A DNA stretch of 64,000 bases from Cyanobacteria bacterium M_surface_10_m2_119 (GTDB lineage Bacteria; Cyanobacteriota; Cyanobacteriia; PCC-6307; Cyanobiaceae), in NCBI GenBank assembly GCA_016882525.1, contig VGPU01000002.1, forward strand, positions 50,552 to 114,551, given 5' to 3'. A program made the translations under genes and the position numbers. The notes under the pieces are model-generated. The model had not been told where the DNA came from, did not search any database, and saw only the letters and a program-made list of their open reading frames with translations. Below are positions 37,273 to 46,629 of this stretch, one piece after another (positions within the stretch are counted from its first letter, which is position 1; every line of letters starts with the position of its first letter).

Positions 37273-38951
37273 GGTTGCTGCGCTGCCAGCAGGCTAAGGG
37301 CCCGTTCCGGCACGCCCCACAGCACCGTGCCGCCGCGATGGCGCACCGTTCCCGGGGCCGCCCCTGGAATGCGCTGCAGCTCGTCGACCGGCACCATCAC
37401 CACCGGCACCCGCCCGTTGGCGCGCCCCCGGCTGAAGTGGGCGGCCAGATCGGCGGCGCACTGCAGGTCAGCCTCGTCGGTGGGCATCGTCGACCGCTTG
37501 AGCACCACGTGGCTCCCCGGCAGCTCCTGGGCATGGAACCAGAGATCGCCGCGGCGGGCCTGGCGGAAGGCGATCCACTCGTTCTGGCGGTGGTTGCGGC
37601 CCACCTGCAGGGGCACACCGGCCCTGGTGTGGAGCTCCAGCGGCGCGGGCTTGCCTTCGGCGGCAGCCGTTGCCGGTCGCTGCCGCCGCGCCTGGCGACT
37701 GCTGCGGCCCAGCAGTTCCTCAAGCTCCTCGCGGATCGCCTCCAGCTGATCAAGGCTCTCGGCCTGCTCCAGGTAGGTGAGGCTCGCCTCGATGGCACCC
37801 AGCTGCTGGCGGTGGAGCTCCAGCCGGGGGGTGATGGCGCCGACTGCCCGCCGCAGTTTGCGGGCCCGCCGGTAGAGGGCCTGGGCTTCATCGATGCACT
37901 GCCGGCTGGGCTGGCGCTGGCTGAGGAGGGTGTCGGCCTGCTGCTGCAGGGCTTCAGTGCCGGCCGTGGCCGCCAGCAGCTGCTCCTGCTCCGCCACCTG
38001 CCGGCCCTCCCGCTCCGCCAGCCGCTGCAGCTGCTGCGCCAGCTGCTGCCGTTGCTCCACCCACTGGCGCTCGGCCAGAAGCCGATCGGCGAGGGCGGCG
38101 AGGGCCCGGTTGATGGCCAGGGGGCCGCTGCCCGGGGCCTGAGCCGGCCCGACCTGGGGACTGGCCCAGCAGCAGTAGGTCCCCCCGGCGCCGGCGTGCC
38201 AGCTGAACTGCTCGGACTCCAGGGCCGTGAGCCAGGTGCGCCAGGCCTGCCAGAGCCGCTGCCACTGCTCCGCGCCCAGCTCCTGAACGGGCACGCTGAG
38301 CCAGGCTTCGGGCACCAGCTGGCTGGCCAGGGCCGGGCTCACCCCCTGGTAAGCGTCCCGCAGGGCGAGGCCCAGGGGCAGGGGCAGCAGCAGCAGACGT
38401 CGCTGCCAGTCGGTGAAGGCCTCCTCCAGGCGGGGGGGCTCCCCGGCCAGCGGCGGCGGCGGCAGGTAAGGATCGCCCGTGCCGATCGGCCGCAGCCGCG
38501 ACTGGCTGGCCTTCACCTGGCGCGCCAGCGTGACCACCCGCCCATCGGCATCGAGCAGGAACAGGTTGCTGTGCCGGCCCATCAGCTCGATCACCAGCTG
38601 CTTCTCCAGCGGCTCGCCCGGCCGTCGGGCGAAGTCGAGCAGCACCACCCGCTCCCAGCCCGGTTGGCTGAAGCCGGTGAGGGCCAGGCCCCGCAGACCG
38701 TGCTGCAGTTGCTGGGCCAGGGTGCTGCCCTCTCCCTGCCGCGGGGGCGGCGCGATGGCGTGCACCCGGGCCGCCTCGGCCTGCCAGCAGAGCTCCAGCC
38801 ACTGCACCCCGTTCAGGTGGCGCAGCGCCACTTGCAGGCTGTGGCTGCTGCCCTGCTGCACCTTCTCGAAGCGGCTGGGCACCAGCAGGGGCCGCCATTC
38901 CGCCAGCACGGCCCGCAGGCTGGTGAGGTCCATCGGCTGCAGCCTCGCCAT
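37269..38951 (-). CDS. NFACT family (Rqc2/RqcH-like) RNA-binding protein
   Basis: This 560-aa protein has the NFACT-N domain at the start ([27 protein letters not shown]), a long coiled-coil in the middle ([33 protein letters not shown]) and the NFACT-R domain at the end ([34 protein letters not shown]). Bacterial members such as RqcH add Ala tails to peptides on stalled large ribosomal subunits; older annotation calls them fibronectin-binding. Whether this one is a tailing factor cannot be told here. It starts at 38951 or the internal Met at residue 7. It is divergent from gmk. Confidence 0.9.
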   Translation of the reverse strand: MARLQPMDLTSLRAVLAEWRPLLVPSRFEKVQQGSSHSLQVALRHLNGVQWLELCWQAEAARVHAIAPPPRQGEGSTLAQQLQHGLRGLALTGFSQPGWERVVLLDFARRPGEPLEKQLVIELMGRHSNLFLLDADGRVVTLARQVKASQSRLRPIGTGDPYLPPPPLAGEPPRLEEAFTDWQRRLLLLPLPLGLALRDAYQGVSPALASQLVPEAWLSVPVQELGAEQWQRLWQAWRTWLTALESEQFSWHAGAGGTYCCWASPQVGPAQAPGSGPLAINRALAALADRLLAERQWVEQRQQLAQQLQRLAEREGRQVAEQEQLLAATAGTEALQQQADTLLSQRQPSRQCIDEAQALYRRARKLRRAVGAITPRLELHRQQLGAIEASLTYLEQAESLDQLEAIREELEELLGRSSRQARRQRPATAAAEGKPAPLELHTRAGVPLQVGRNHRQNEWIAFRQARRGDLWFHAQELPGSHVVLKRSTMPTDEADLQCAADLAAHFSRGRANGRVPVVMVPVDELQRIPGAAPGTVRHRGGTVLWGVPERALSLLAAQQP

Positions 38952-39010
38952 CGCCTGCGCTGGGGGCTCCGTGGGGGCCCCTACTCTGCAGCCCGACCGC
39001 CGATGCTGCG

Positions 39011-39559
39011 ATGGCTCGCCTCACCGTGATCACCGGCCCCAGTGGCGTCGGCAAGGGAACGCTGGTGGGCCAGCTGCTCGAGCGTCATCCGCAGATCTGG
39101 CTCTCGGTGTCGGCCACCACCCGCGCTCCGCGCCAGGGGGAGGTGGAGGGCCAGAGCTACTTCTTCCTCAGCCGCGAGCGCTTCGAAGAGCAGGTGGCCG
39201 AGGGCGGTTTCCTGGAGTGGGCTGAATTTGCCGGCAACCTCTATGGCACCCCGCGGCAGCCGGTGGAGACCCAGCTCGCCGCCGGTCGGCCCGTGCTGCT
39301 GGAGATCGAGCTGGAGGGGGCCCGGCAAGTGCGGCGCAGCTTCCCGGCGGGATTCCAGCTGTTCATCAAGCCCCCGAGCCTGGCCGAGCTGGAGCGGCGC
39401 ATCCGTGGCCGCGGCACCGATAGCGAGGAGGCGATTCAGCGGCGTCTGGAGCGCGCACGGGTGGAGCTGGCGGCGGAGGCCGAATTCGACGCGGCCCTGG
39501 TGAACGGCGATCTCCAGCAGGCCCTAGCCGAGCTGGAGGGACTGATGGAGCTGGCCTGA
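39011..39559 (+). CDS. gmk: Guanylate kinase
   Basis: Gmk phosphorylates GMP to GDP. The 182-aa product has the P-loop [19 protein letters not shown], the GMP-binding [26 protein letters not shown], and the lid [15 protein letters not shown]. The length matches the family. It is divergent from the NFACT gene (59 bases between starts) and convergent with the psaF-psaJ operon, whose terminators lie in the 130-base gap. Confidence 0.97.
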   Translation: MARLTVITGPSGVGKGTLVGQLLERHPQIWLSVSATTRAPRQGEVEGQSYFFLSRERFEEQVAEGGFLEWAEFAGNLYGTPRQPVETQLAAGRPVLLEIELEGARQVRRSFPAGFQLFIKPPSLAELERRIRGRGTDSEEAIQRRLERARVELAAEAEFDAALVNGDLQQALAELEGLMELA

Positions 39560-39630
39560 GCGGCGGCAGGAGCTCTCTGGGGGTTGAGGAGCAGCCGGCG
39601 CAGACCCGGCCCGGCTCAGCCCACAAAAAA

Positions 39631-39647
39631 CGGCCCTCGAGGGGCCG
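39631..39647 (-). terminator. Distal rho-independent terminator of psaF-psaJ
   Basis: On the minus strand, CGGCCC-CTCGA-GGGCCG forms a GC-rich hairpin followed by TTTTTT (39625-39630). It follows the first psaJ terminator by ten bases. On the plus strand the hairpin is also followed by a run of A, so it fits the leftward psa transcript best. Confidence 0.8.
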
Positions 39648-39657
39648 CAAAAAAAAT

Positions 39658-39673
39658 GGCCCCAGAGGGGGCC
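39658..39673 (-). terminator. Proximal rho-independent terminator of psaF-psaJ
   Basis: On the minus strand, GGCCCC-CTCT-GGGGCC forms a six-pair hairpin followed by A and eight T (39649-39656). It begins 17 bases after the psaJ stop. With the hairpin at 39631-39647 it makes a tandem terminator. Confidence 0.82.
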
Positions 39674-39690
39674 GAAGCCAGAGTGCTCCG

Positions 39691-39807
39691 TCACATCGGG
39701 TGGAAGAGCAGGTCGGGGAAGAAGCGGTTGAACTCGATCAGGATGCCGGCGGTGATGGTGAACCAGATCGCCGAGAAAACCGGAGCGGTGGTGAGGAACT
39801 TTTTCAT
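39691..39807 (-). CDS. psaJ: Photosystem I subunit IX (PsaJ)
   Basis: PsaJ is a 38-aa membrane subunit of photosystem I that neighbours PsaF and binds chlorophyll and carotenoid. The translation begins [21 protein letters not shown] and ends [12 protein letters not shown], the family sequence with one membrane helix. It is too short for the ORF track. It lies 50 bases after psaF, in the order typical of cyanobacteria, and is followed by two terminators. Confidence 0.97.
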   Translation of the reverse strand: MKKFLTTAPVFSAIWFTITAGILIEFNRFFPDLLFHPM

Positions 39808-39857
39808 CGAAAGATTGGCGGAGGGACAGATAGCCTGGAGGGCGCTGAACCGGGAGA

Positions 39858-40355
39858 TCAGCGGGGAGAGACCGTGATCTTGTCGTCGGCTTCGGTCAGC
39901 TTCCGGCCGGACAGTTCACCGAAGGCAGCCAGGGGCCACGTGGCAGCGCCCAGGGTGCTCTTGAAGGCGAGGGGAAGATCAATCTGAATTTCCTTCATGG
40001 TGGCGTCCTTGCTGCCGCGGATCGCGATCAGGTAGGAGCGGCCAGCCCAGCCGATGCAGCCGGCGATGTAGAGGAAGGCGATGCCAGGAATGATGAAGTC
40101 ACCGGCGTGACTCCAGCGGCCGTCCACGATCAGGTGGGGCAGGCCATCGGTGCCGCAGAGGGCCTGGCTGTACATCTCGAAACGGGCCTTGGCCTGGTCG
40201 GTCTTGGCAGTGGCCGCGCGCTGTTGGAAGCGGGGGCTTTCGGCGCAGGGGGTGAGGCCGGCAACCGATGCGTCTGCCTTGGCGACGGGTGCAAAGCCGA
40301 AGAGCAGGAAGGCGGAGAGCAGAACCGCGCACAGGCGGGGGAAAAGACGGCGCAT
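39858..40355 (-). CDS. psaF: Photosystem I subunit III (PsaF)
   Basis: PsaF is a luminal and membrane subunit on the donor side of photosystem I. The 165-aa precursor has a signal peptide ending VAKA before [13 protein letters not shown]. It carries the two conserved cysteines (TPCAES, ALCGTDG) and membrane segments around [25 protein letters not shown] and the C-terminal region. ATG 40355 is chosen; the ORF-track extension to 40730 is antisense to tsaD. Only 49 bases separate it from tsaD, so the two promoters must overlap or lie inside coding sequence. Confidence 0.96.
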   Translation of the reverse strand: MRRLFPRLCAVLLSAFLLFGFAPVAKADASVAGLTPCAESPRFQQRAATAKTDQAKARFEMYSQALCGTDGLPHLIVDGRWSHAGDFIIPGIAFLYIAGCIGWAGRSYLIAIRGSKDATMKEIQIDLPLAFKSTLGAATWPLAAFGELSGRKLTEADDKITVSPR

Positions 40356-40404
40356 CGCGGTGCAGGATGTCACCAGCGGACAGTAGGGGCGCTCCAGCGA
40401 GCAC

Positions 40405-41472
40405 ATGGCAACGGTTCTGGCCCTCGAAACAAGTTGTGACGAGTCGGCCGCGGCGATTGTGCGGGGTTCGACCGTGCTCGCCAGCGCCGTGGCCTCCCAG
40501 GTGGAGGAGCATGCGCGCTGGGGTGGCGTGGTGCCCGAGATCGCCTCCCGCCGCCATGTGGAGGCCCTGCCCCAGTTGATCGAGCAGGTCTGCGGGCAGA
40601 GCGGCCTACCGGTGGCGGCGGTGGACGCGGTGGCCGCCACGGTGGCGCCGGGGCTGGTGGGGGCGTTGCTGGTGGCCTCCGTGACGGGCCGCACCCTGGC
40701 CCGGCTGCATGACAAGCCTTTCCTCGGCATCCACCACCTCGAAGGTCATCTGGCCTCGGTGCAGCTGGGGGAGCCGCTGCCGGAGGGCCCCTACCTGGTG
40801 CTGCTGGTGAGCGGGGGGCACACCGAGCTGGTGCGGGTGGATGCTCCGGGGCACTTCAGCCGCATCGGCCGCAGCCACGACGATGCGGCGGGCGAAGCCT
40901 TTGACAAGGTGGCCCGCCTGCTGGGACTGGGTTATCCGGGAGGGCCAGCCATACAGGCCGCAGCCGCGGGGGGCGACCCCTCGCGATTCGCTCTCCCCAA
41001 GGGAAGGATCTCGTTGCCGGGGGGTGGTTTTCATCCCTATGACTTCAGCTTCAGCGGCCTCAAGACGGCCATGCTCCGCGAGGTGCGGGCTCTGGAGCAG
41101 CGCCAGCAGGAGAGCGGTGAGCCGCTGCCGGTGGCCGACCTGGCGGCCAGCTTCGAACAGGTGGTGGCGGAGGTGCTCGTGGAGCGCAGCTGCCGCTGTG
41201 CCCGTGACCAGGGACTGCGCACCCTGGTGCTGGTGGGTGGGGTGGCCGCCAACCGCAGGTTGCGGACGCTGCTGGAGGCCCGCTGTGGGCGGGAGAAGCT
41301 GCAGTGGCGGGTAGCCCCGCTCGCCTACTGCACCGATAACGCCGCCATGATCGGGGTGGCGGCCTGCCGGCGGCTGGAGGCCGGGGTGCGGTCGGCCTTC
41401 GATCTCGGGGTGGCTGCCCGCCTGCCCCTGGATCAGGCGGGTCGGCTTTACGAAACGCAGGCGCTTTTTTAA
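40405..41472 (+). CDS. tsaD: tRNA N6-adenosine threonylcarbamoyltransferase
   Basis: TsaD transfers threonylcarbamoyl to A37 of ANN-decoding tRNAs, working with TsaB and TsaE. The 355-aa product has the N-terminal [16 protein letters not shown], the metal-binding [18 protein letters not shown], and the late [15 protein letters not shown] and CTDNAAMIG. It is divergent from psaF. The small HLIP gene follows by 41 bases on the same strand and may share its transcript. Confidence 0.96.
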   Translation: MATVLALETSCDESAAAIVRGSTVLASAVASQVEEHARWGGVVPEIASRRHVEALPQLIEQVCGQSGLPVAAVDAVAATVAPGLVGALLVASVTGRTLARLHDKPFLGIHHLEGHLASVQLGEPLPEGPYLVLLVSGGHTELVRVDAPGHFSRIGRSHDDAAGEAFDKVARLLGLGYPGGPAIQAAAAGGDPSRFALPKGRISLPGGGFHPYDFSFSGLKTAMLREVRALEQRQQESGEPLPVADLAASFEQVVAEVLVERSCRCARDQGLRTLVLVGGVAANRRLRTLLEARCGREKLQWRVAPLAYCTDNAAMIGVAACRRLEAGVRSAFDLGVAARLPLDQAGRLYETQALF

Positions 41473-41513
41473 TCCGCTTAGGCTTCGGATCCACCCACTG
41501 CGCCGCCCCCGCC

Positions 41514-41702
41514 ATGGCCCCCGCGCACCCCACCCAGCAGACCGGGCCGCAGCCTGAGGTCGAGCCCGTGAGTTCCAGCGAGCTCAATGCCTGGCGGCGG
41601 GGCTTCACTCCCCAGGCCGAGATCTGGAATGGACGCCTGGCCATGCTGGGCCTGTCCCTGGGCCTGGCGGTTGTGCTGATCAGCCGGCTGGCCCTGCGTT
41701 GA
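41514..41702 (+). CDS. hli: High-light-inducible protein (HLIP)
   Basis: This 62-aa single-helix protein belongs to the chlorophyll a/b-binding-like family; such proteins bind chlorophyll and carotenoid and protect photosystems or carry pigments during assembly. The signature is AEIWNGRLAMLGLSLGLAVVL, with the conserved Glu, Asn and Arg ligands, in the only membrane helix. The first 35 residues are polar and Pro/Gln-rich. It is convergent with pilT. The particular paralogue cannot be assigned from this sequence. Confidence 0.93.
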   Translation: MAPAHPTQQTGPQPEVEPVSSSELNAWRRGFTPQAEIWNGRLAMLGLSLGLAVVLISRLALR

Positions 41703-41726
41703 GGCACCGCCAGCCGGCGCCAGCCC

Positions 41727-42950
41727 TCAGGTGCGACCGCGCAGGGCCTGGGCCAGTTCGTTGGGCTTGAGGCTCTGGGCCAGGGCGTCCTCCGCCTCCA
41801 CCCGGCCGTCCTGCACCAGCTTCAGCAACGCCTGGTTGGCCGTCTGCATGCCATCAAAGGCGCTGCGGTTCATGATCTCCTCGATTTCATCGAGTTCACC
41901 CCGCTGGATGTAGTCCTTGCAGGCATCGGTGTTGATCAGGATGTCGTGGTAGGCGCAGCGCTTGCCGTCGGTGGTCTTGAGCAGGCCCTGGGCCACCACG
42001 GCGAGCAACGTTTCGGAGACGGCCCTGCGCACGCTGTCCTGCTCCGTCGGTGGATACATGCCCAGCACCCGTTCCACGGTCTTCACGGCGGAGTTGGTGT
42101 GCAGGGTTCCGAACACCAGGTGACCTGTCTGCGAGGCCTCAATCGCCGTTGCGACGGTTTCCTGGTCGCGGATCTCCCCGATCAGGATCACGTCCGGGTC
42201 TTCCCGCAGGGCGGCGCGCAGGGCGTTGTGGAAGACCTTGGTGTGCTGCCCCACCTCCCGGTGGCGGATCAGCGACTGGCGGCTCTCATGCACAAACTCC
42301 GTCGGATCCTCAATCGTGAGGATGTGGCGGCTCATGTTGGAGTTGATCCAGTCGATCATGGCCGCGAGCGTGGTGCTCTTGCCGGATCCGGTGGGCCCCG
42401 TGACCAGGATCATGCCCTTGGGCCGGCCGCAGATCTCCTTGAGCACCTCCGGCAGATTGAGATCCTCCAAGGTGGCAATCTTCTGGGGAATCAGGCGCAG
42501 CACCATGGCCGGGCCGCGCAGGGAATCCATCAGGTTGATCCGCACCCGCACGAAGGGGAAGGCGTGGGAACCGTCGTATTCCTTGTCGCGCAGGAAGTTA
42601 TCCACCTCCGCCGGGCTGAGCATCTCGCGCATCCAGCCGTTGAAGGTGGCCTGGTCCGTGACCGGCCAGCCGGTGCGCAGCATCTCTCCCCTGCCGCGGT
42701 AGCGCGGCTCCTCCCCGACTCCGAGGTGCACGTCGGAGAAGTTGCGCTCATTGGCCAGGCGCACGATCGCCTCGAGGTTGGCCGGCAGGGGACCGAGGTC
42801 GGCGCTGGGGGGGGCGGTTGGCGTGGCGGCCGGAGTGGCGGCGGGGCTGGGGGCAGCACTGGCCGGGGGCGGCAGGGGCAGGCCAGCCCCCGCGCCGGCG
42901 GGGAAGGGGGCCGGCGGCAGGGGAGACGGGGGAAAGGGCGAGGTCGTCAT
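41727..42950 (-). CDS. pilT: Type IV pilus retraction ATPase PilT
   Basis: PilT is a hexameric ATPase that depolymerises pili for motility or DNA uptake. The 407-aa product has Walker A VTGPTGSGKSTTLAAMI, the Asp box HILTIEDPTEFVHE, Walker B DVILIGEIRDQETVATAIEASQTGH and the His box LVFGTLHTNSA. An N-terminal extension of about 50 residues is almost all Pro, Ala and Gly. The ATG at 42950 is the first start. No other pil gene is adjacent. PilU-like function is also possible. Confidence 0.93.
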   Translation of the reverse strand: MTTSPFPPSPLPPAPFPAGAGAGLPLPPPASAAPSPAATPAATPTAPPSADLGPLPANLEAIVRLANERNFSDVHLGVGEEPRYRGRGEMLRTGWPVTDQATFNGWMREMLSPAEVDNFLRDKEYDGSHAFPFVRVRINLMDSLRGPAMVLRLIPQKIATLEDLNLPEVLKEICGRPKGMILVTGPTGSGKSTTLAAMIDWINSNMSRHILTIEDPTEFVHESRQSLIRHREVGQHTKVFHNALRAALREDPDVILIGEIRDQETVATAIEASQTGHLVFGTLHTNSAVKTVERVLGMYPPTEQDSVRRAVSETLLAVVAQGLLKTTDGKRCAYHDILINTDACKDYIQRGELDEIEEIMNRSAFDGMQTANQALLKLVQDGRVEAEDALAQSLKPNELAQALRGRT

Positions 42951-43045
42951 GGTCAACCGCCGGAATCTCCCCAGCTTCGCTGCCCCGCCCGCATCTGTCA
43001 GCCCTGGTGGGGCTCCGTAGGATCCGCCCACTCGCCGCCTTCGTG

Positions 43046-44161
43046 GTGCCCTTGCCCCTGGTCACGATCGTGCTCGGCACCCGGCCGGAAGCGATCAAGC
43101 TGGCGCCGGTGATCCGCGCCTTCCAGGCCGCCCCCGACTTCCGCACCCGCGTGGTGCTCACCGGCCAGCACCTCGAGATGGTGAGCCAGGTGATGGAGCT
43201 GTTCGGTCTCCAGGCTGACCACGACCTGGCGCTGATGGCGCCCAAGCAGACCCTCACCCACATCACCTGCGCAGCCTTGCAGGGCCTGAAAGAGGAGTTC
43301 GCCGCCCACCGGCCCGATCTGGTGCTGGTGCAGGGCGACACCACCACCGCCTTCGCCTCGGCCCTGGCGGCCTTCTACGAGCAGATCCCGGTGGGCCATG
43401 TGGAGGCGGGGCTGCGCACCGACAACCTGTTCGATCCCTTCCCGGAGGAGGCCAACCGCCGGCTGATCTCCCAGGTGGCCCAGCTGCACTTCGCGCCCAC
43501 GGATGTGTCGGCCGCCAACTGCCGGGCCTCGGGGGTGATCGGCACGGTGCTCACCACAGGAAACACGGTGATTGATGCGCTGCTGCAGATGGCCGAGCAG
43601 GCCCCTGTCTACGAGCAGCCTGGGTTGGATTGGGCGAGCCAGCGGGTGATCCTGGCGACCGTGCACCGGCGCGAGAACTGGGGTGAGCGGCTGGGCGAGA
43701 TCGGCCAGGGCTTCCTGCAGCTGCTGGAGCGGTTTCCCGACACGGCCCTGCTGCTGCCCCTGCACCGCAACCCCACCGTGCGCGAGCCGCTGCAGGCGCT
43801 GCTGGGCAACCACCCGCGCGCCTTCCTCACCGAGCCGCTCGACTACGACCAGCTGGTGGCGGCGATGCGCGGCTGCACCCTGGTGCTCACCGATTCCGGC
43901 GGCCTGCAGGAGGAGGCCCCGTCCCTGGGCAAGCCGGTGCTGGTGCTGCGCCGCACCACCGAGCGGCCGGAGGCCGTGAGCGCCGGCACGGCCAAGCTGA
44001 TCGGCACCGCCACGGCCGACATCGTCGCCGAGGCAAGCACCCTGCTCACCGATCTGGCGGCGTATGACGCCATGGCCCGGGCCCACAACCCCTTCGGCGA
44101 TGGCCAGGCCTCCGGACGCATCGTGGAGGCCGCCCGCCGCTTTCTGGCCGCCACCGGCTGA
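43046..44161 (+). CDS. wecB: UDP-N-acetylglucosamine 2-epimerase (non-hydrolysing)
   Basis: WecB interconverts UDP-GlcNAc and UDP-ManNAc for surface polysaccharide synthesis. The 371-aa product has VTIVLGTRPEAIKLAPVI, LTGQHLEMVSQVMELFG, VQGDTTTAFASALAAFYEQIPVGHVEAGLRT, ATVHRRENWG and LTDSGGLQEEAPSLGKPVLVLRRTTERPE, all typical. The GTG at 43046 (MPLPLVTIVLGT) is preferred; GTG 43043 is an alternative, and the ORF-track start at 42818 lies in the pilT N-terminus. It is divergent from pilT. No glycosyltransferase cluster is nearby. Confidence 0.94.
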   Translation: MPLPLVTIVLGTRPEAIKLAPVIRAFQAAPDFRTRVVLTGQHLEMVSQVMELFGLQADHDLALMAPKQTLTHITCAALQGLKEEFAAHRPDLVLVQGDTTTAFASALAAFYEQIPVGHVEAGLRTDNLFDPFPEEANRRLISQVAQLHFAPTDVSAANCRASGVIGTVLTTGNTVIDALLQMAEQAPVYEQPGLDWASQRVILATVHRRENWGERLGEIGQGFLQLLERFPDTALLLPLHRNPTVREPLQALLGNHPRAFLTEPLDYDQLVAAMRGCTLVLTDSGGLQEEAPSLGKPVLVLRRTTERPEAVSAGTAKLIGTATADIVAEASTLLTDLAAYDAMARAHNPFGDGQASGRIVEAARRFLAATG

Positions 44162-44198
44162 GAGGCGGGCTGAGACGGGCCGGCTGCAGCCCATGTGT

Positions 44199-45368
44199 TC
44201 AGGGGCGACGGCTGGCCCAGGGGGGCAGGTCGATGAAGACGCGGGTACCGGGCTCCAGGCCCGAGAGGATCTCGGTGTTCTTGCCGCTGCTCACGCCGAG
44301 CTCCACGGGCTGGAAGCGGGGTTTGCGATCCTTCCCCACCAGCAGCACGCCGGGCTTGCCGGCCTCGGTGACGATGGCCACCGTGGGCACGAGGGTGCGG
44401 GCCTGGATCTGGCCGGTCTGGAAGCCCACATCCGCCGTCATGCCGATGCGGAGATCGGGTTGCGGCACCGTGAACTGCAGGAAGACGTCGAAGGAGGTGA
44501 CGTTGTTCAGCTTCACGGCCCGCGGCGTGATCCGCTTGACGCGGGCCGGGAAGCGCCGGTCGGGGAAGGCATCCACCCGCACGCTCGCCTCCTGACCGAG
44601 GCGGATCCGGCCGATGTCGCTCTCCGGCACCTTGGCCACCACCTCCAGCCCCTGGGAGAGCTCGACGATCGAGGAACTGGTGGCGCCGGCCACCGCGGCC
44701 GCCGTCGTCGTCGGGGTCACAAAGGCGCCCGGGTCAGCGAAGCGCTGGGTGACCACGCCATCGAAGGGGGCACGGATCGTGAGGTCGGCCTGCTCCACCA
44801 GCCGGGCCTCAAGCCGCTGCCTGGCCGCCTTCACCGCCATCTCATCCACCTGAAAGGTGCTGCGCACGGCGTTGTAGTCACTGAGGCTGATCGCGTTCTG
44901 GCGATAGAGCCGCTCGTTTCGCTCCAGTTCACTGCGGCTGCGGGTGAGCTGGGCCTCTGCCGAGAGCAGCTGGGCCCGCAGTTCTCCAATGCGCTCCCGC
45001 AGGTCGTCGCTGTCCATGCGGGCAAGGGGCTGTCCGCGGCGCACCAGATCCCCCTCTTCCACATACAGCTCCTGCAGGACCCCCTGGCGCTTCGGGCTCA
45101 CGTTCACCCGCTGTTCCGCCTCCAGTTCGCCGCTGGCGGTGACCACCCCGGGCAGGCTGCCGGAGTCGGCCAGCACCGTGTAGGGACTGAGATCAGCCTG
45201 GCTGGCCGCGCGCTGGCGCTGCCAGAACCCCACGCCCCCCACGATGAAGGCCGCTGCGAGGGCCCCCAGCCAGATCCGCCGCCGGCGCCAGAGGGGAACA
45301 GGCGCTCCGGCGGCTGGAGTGATCCGGGAAGCAGGCGCAGCGGTAGGGCCCGCAGGGGCCTGTGGCAC
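44199..45368 (-). CDS. HlyD/MacA-family periplasmic adaptor
   Basis: This 389-aa membrane fusion protein would link an inner-membrane transporter to an outer-membrane channel. It has a membrane anchor (WLGALAAAFIVGGVGFW), the first half of a lipoyl domain (GVVTASGELEAEQRVNVSPKRQGVLQELYVEEGDLVRRGQPLARMD), a helical hairpin (RIGELRAQLLSAEAQLTRSRSELERNERLY) and the second half (LTIRAPFDGVVTQRFADPG). Beta-barrel and C-terminal domains follow. No start codon is clear upstream; GTG 45368 is the first in-frame candidate, and the ORF-track extension to 46418 is antisense to ychF. No partner is adjacent. Confidence 0.85.
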   Translation of the reverse strand: MPQAPAGPTAAPASRITPAAGAPVPLWRRRRIWLGALAAAFIVGGVGFWQRQRAASQADLSPYTVLADSGSLPGVVTASGELEAEQRVNVSPKRQGVLQELYVEEGDLVRRGQPLARMDSDDLRERIGELRAQLLSAEAQLTRSRSELERNERLYRQNAISLSDYNAVRSTFQVDEMAVKAARQRLEARLVEQADLTIRAPFDGVVTQRFADPGAFVTPTTTAAAVAGATSSSIVELSQGLEVVAKVPESDIGRIRLGQEASVRVDAFPDRRFPARVKRITPRAVKLNNVTSFDVFLQFTVPQPDLRIGMTADVGFQTGQIQARTLVPTVAIVTEAGKPGVLLVGKDRKPRFQPVELGVSSGKNTEILSGLEPGTRVFIDLPPWASRRP

Positions 45369-45491
45369 CGCTGCCGGCGCCTGTGGCGGTCTGAGACCGG
45401 GTGGAACGAGACTGGGAATCGACCTGGGTGCCGTTGCAGTCCAGTCTCGCGGCTGGGGGGCCCAACTGCGGGTGCCCCGTAGATTCCAGGG

Positions 45492-46583
45492 ATGCTCAAA
45501 GCCGGAATCGTCGGGCTGCCCAACGTGGGTAAGTCGACCCTGTTCAACGCCCTGGTGGCCAACGCCCAGGCAGAGGCCGCCAACTATCCCTTCTGCACCA
45601 TCGAGCCCAATTCGGGCGTGGTGGCGGTGCCCGATCCCCGGCTGGATCAGCTGGCTGAGCTCAGCGCCAGCAAGGAGATCGTGCCCACCCGGGTGGAGTT
45701 CGTTGACATCGCCGGCCTGGTGAAGGGGGCCAGCCAGGGAGAGGGGCTGGGCAACAAGTTCCTGGCCAACATCCGCGAAGTCGACGCGATCGTGCACGTG
45801 GTGCGCTGCTTCGAGAACGACGATGTGATTCACGTGAGTGGCTCGGTGGGGCCGGCCCGCGACGCCGAGGTGATCAACCTGGAGCTGGGGCTGGCGGATC
45901 TGGCCCAGGTGGAGAAGCGGCGCGAGCGGCTGAAGAAGCAGGTGCGCACCAGCAAGGAGGCCCAGGTCGAGGATGCCGCCCTCGAGCGCATCCAGGCGGC
46001 CCTGGAGGCCGGCGGCGCCGCCCGCGGCGTGGCCCTCAGCGAGGAGGAGGCCGCGATGATCAAGCCCCTGGGGCTGCTCACCGCCAAGTCGATCATCTAC
46101 GCCACCAACGTGAGCGAAGACGATCTCGCCAGCGGCAACGCCTACTGCGAGGAGGTGGCGGCCCTGGCCGAGAAGGAAGGCGCCGGCACGGTGCGGATCA
46201 GCGCCCAGGTGGAAGCCGAGCTGATCGAACTGCCGGAGGAGGATCGCGCCGAGTTCCTGGTGGGCCTTGGGGTGGAGGAAGGCGGGCTGCAGAGCCTGAT
46301 CCGGGCCACCTACAGCCTGCTGGGTCTGCGCACCTATTTCACCACCGGCGAGAAGGAAACCCGCGCCTGGACCATCAAGGCCGGCATGACCGCTCCCCAG
46401 GCGGCCGGCGTGATCCACACCGATTTCGAGCGCGGCTTCATCCGTGCCCAGACCATCGGCTACCAGCAGCTGCTGGAGGCCGGCTCCCTGGCCGAAGCGC
46501 GCAACAAGGGCTGGCTGCGGGCCGAAGGCAAGGAGTACGTGGTGGCCGAGGGCGATGTGATGGAGTTTCTGTTCAACGTCTGA
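45492..46583 (+). CDS. ychF: Ribosome-binding ATPase YchF
   Basis: YchF is an Obg-related ATPase that binds ribosomes and is involved in stress responses. The 363-aa product has the P-loop [54 protein letters not shown], and the ATP-preferring YATNVSEDD in place of the GTP-type NKxD. A C-terminal TGS domain is present ([21 protein letters not shown] to [15 protein letters not shown]). The ATG at 45492 is normal. It is divergent from the HlyD-type gene and convergent with the EAL gene. Confidence 0.96.
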   Translation: MLKAGIVGLPNVGKSTLFNALVANAQAEAANYPFCTIEPNSGVVAVPDPRLDQLAELSASKEIVPTRVEFVDIAGLVKGASQGEGLGNKFLANIREVDAIVHVVRCFENDDVIHVSGSVGPARDAEVINLELGLADLAQVEKRRERLKKQVRTSKEAQVEDAALERIQAALEAGGAARGVALSEEEAAMIKPLGLLTAKSIIYATNVSEDDLASGNAYCEEVAALAEKEGAGTVRISAQVEAELIELPEEDRAEFLVGLGVEEGGLQSLIRATYSLLGLRTYFTTGEKETRAWTIKAGMTAPQAAGVIHTDFERGFIRAQTIGYQQLLEAGSLAEARNKGWLRAEGKEYVVAEGDVMEFLFNV

Positions 46584-46597
46584 GGGCTTCTTGGTCT

Positions 46598-46625
46598 GAG
46601 GGTCCCGTCCCGCTCGGGGCCCCTC
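46598..46625. terminator. Possible stem-loop between convergent ychF and EAL genes
   Basis: GAGGG and CCCTC form the outer stem and CCC/GGG the inner stem of an imperfect hairpin in the 46-base gap. No strong T run follows on either strand, so termination is only suggested. Confidence 0.35.
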
Positions 46626-46629
46626 GTCT

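Noticed and set aside
37275-39029. 584-codon frame antisense to the NFACT gene
   Set aside because: It is a shadow with no signal or domain.
45369-46418. N-terminal extension of the HlyD-type ORF antisense to ychF
   Set aside because: It runs through ychF on the opposite strand, has no start supported by a ribosome site and shows antisense-type composition.
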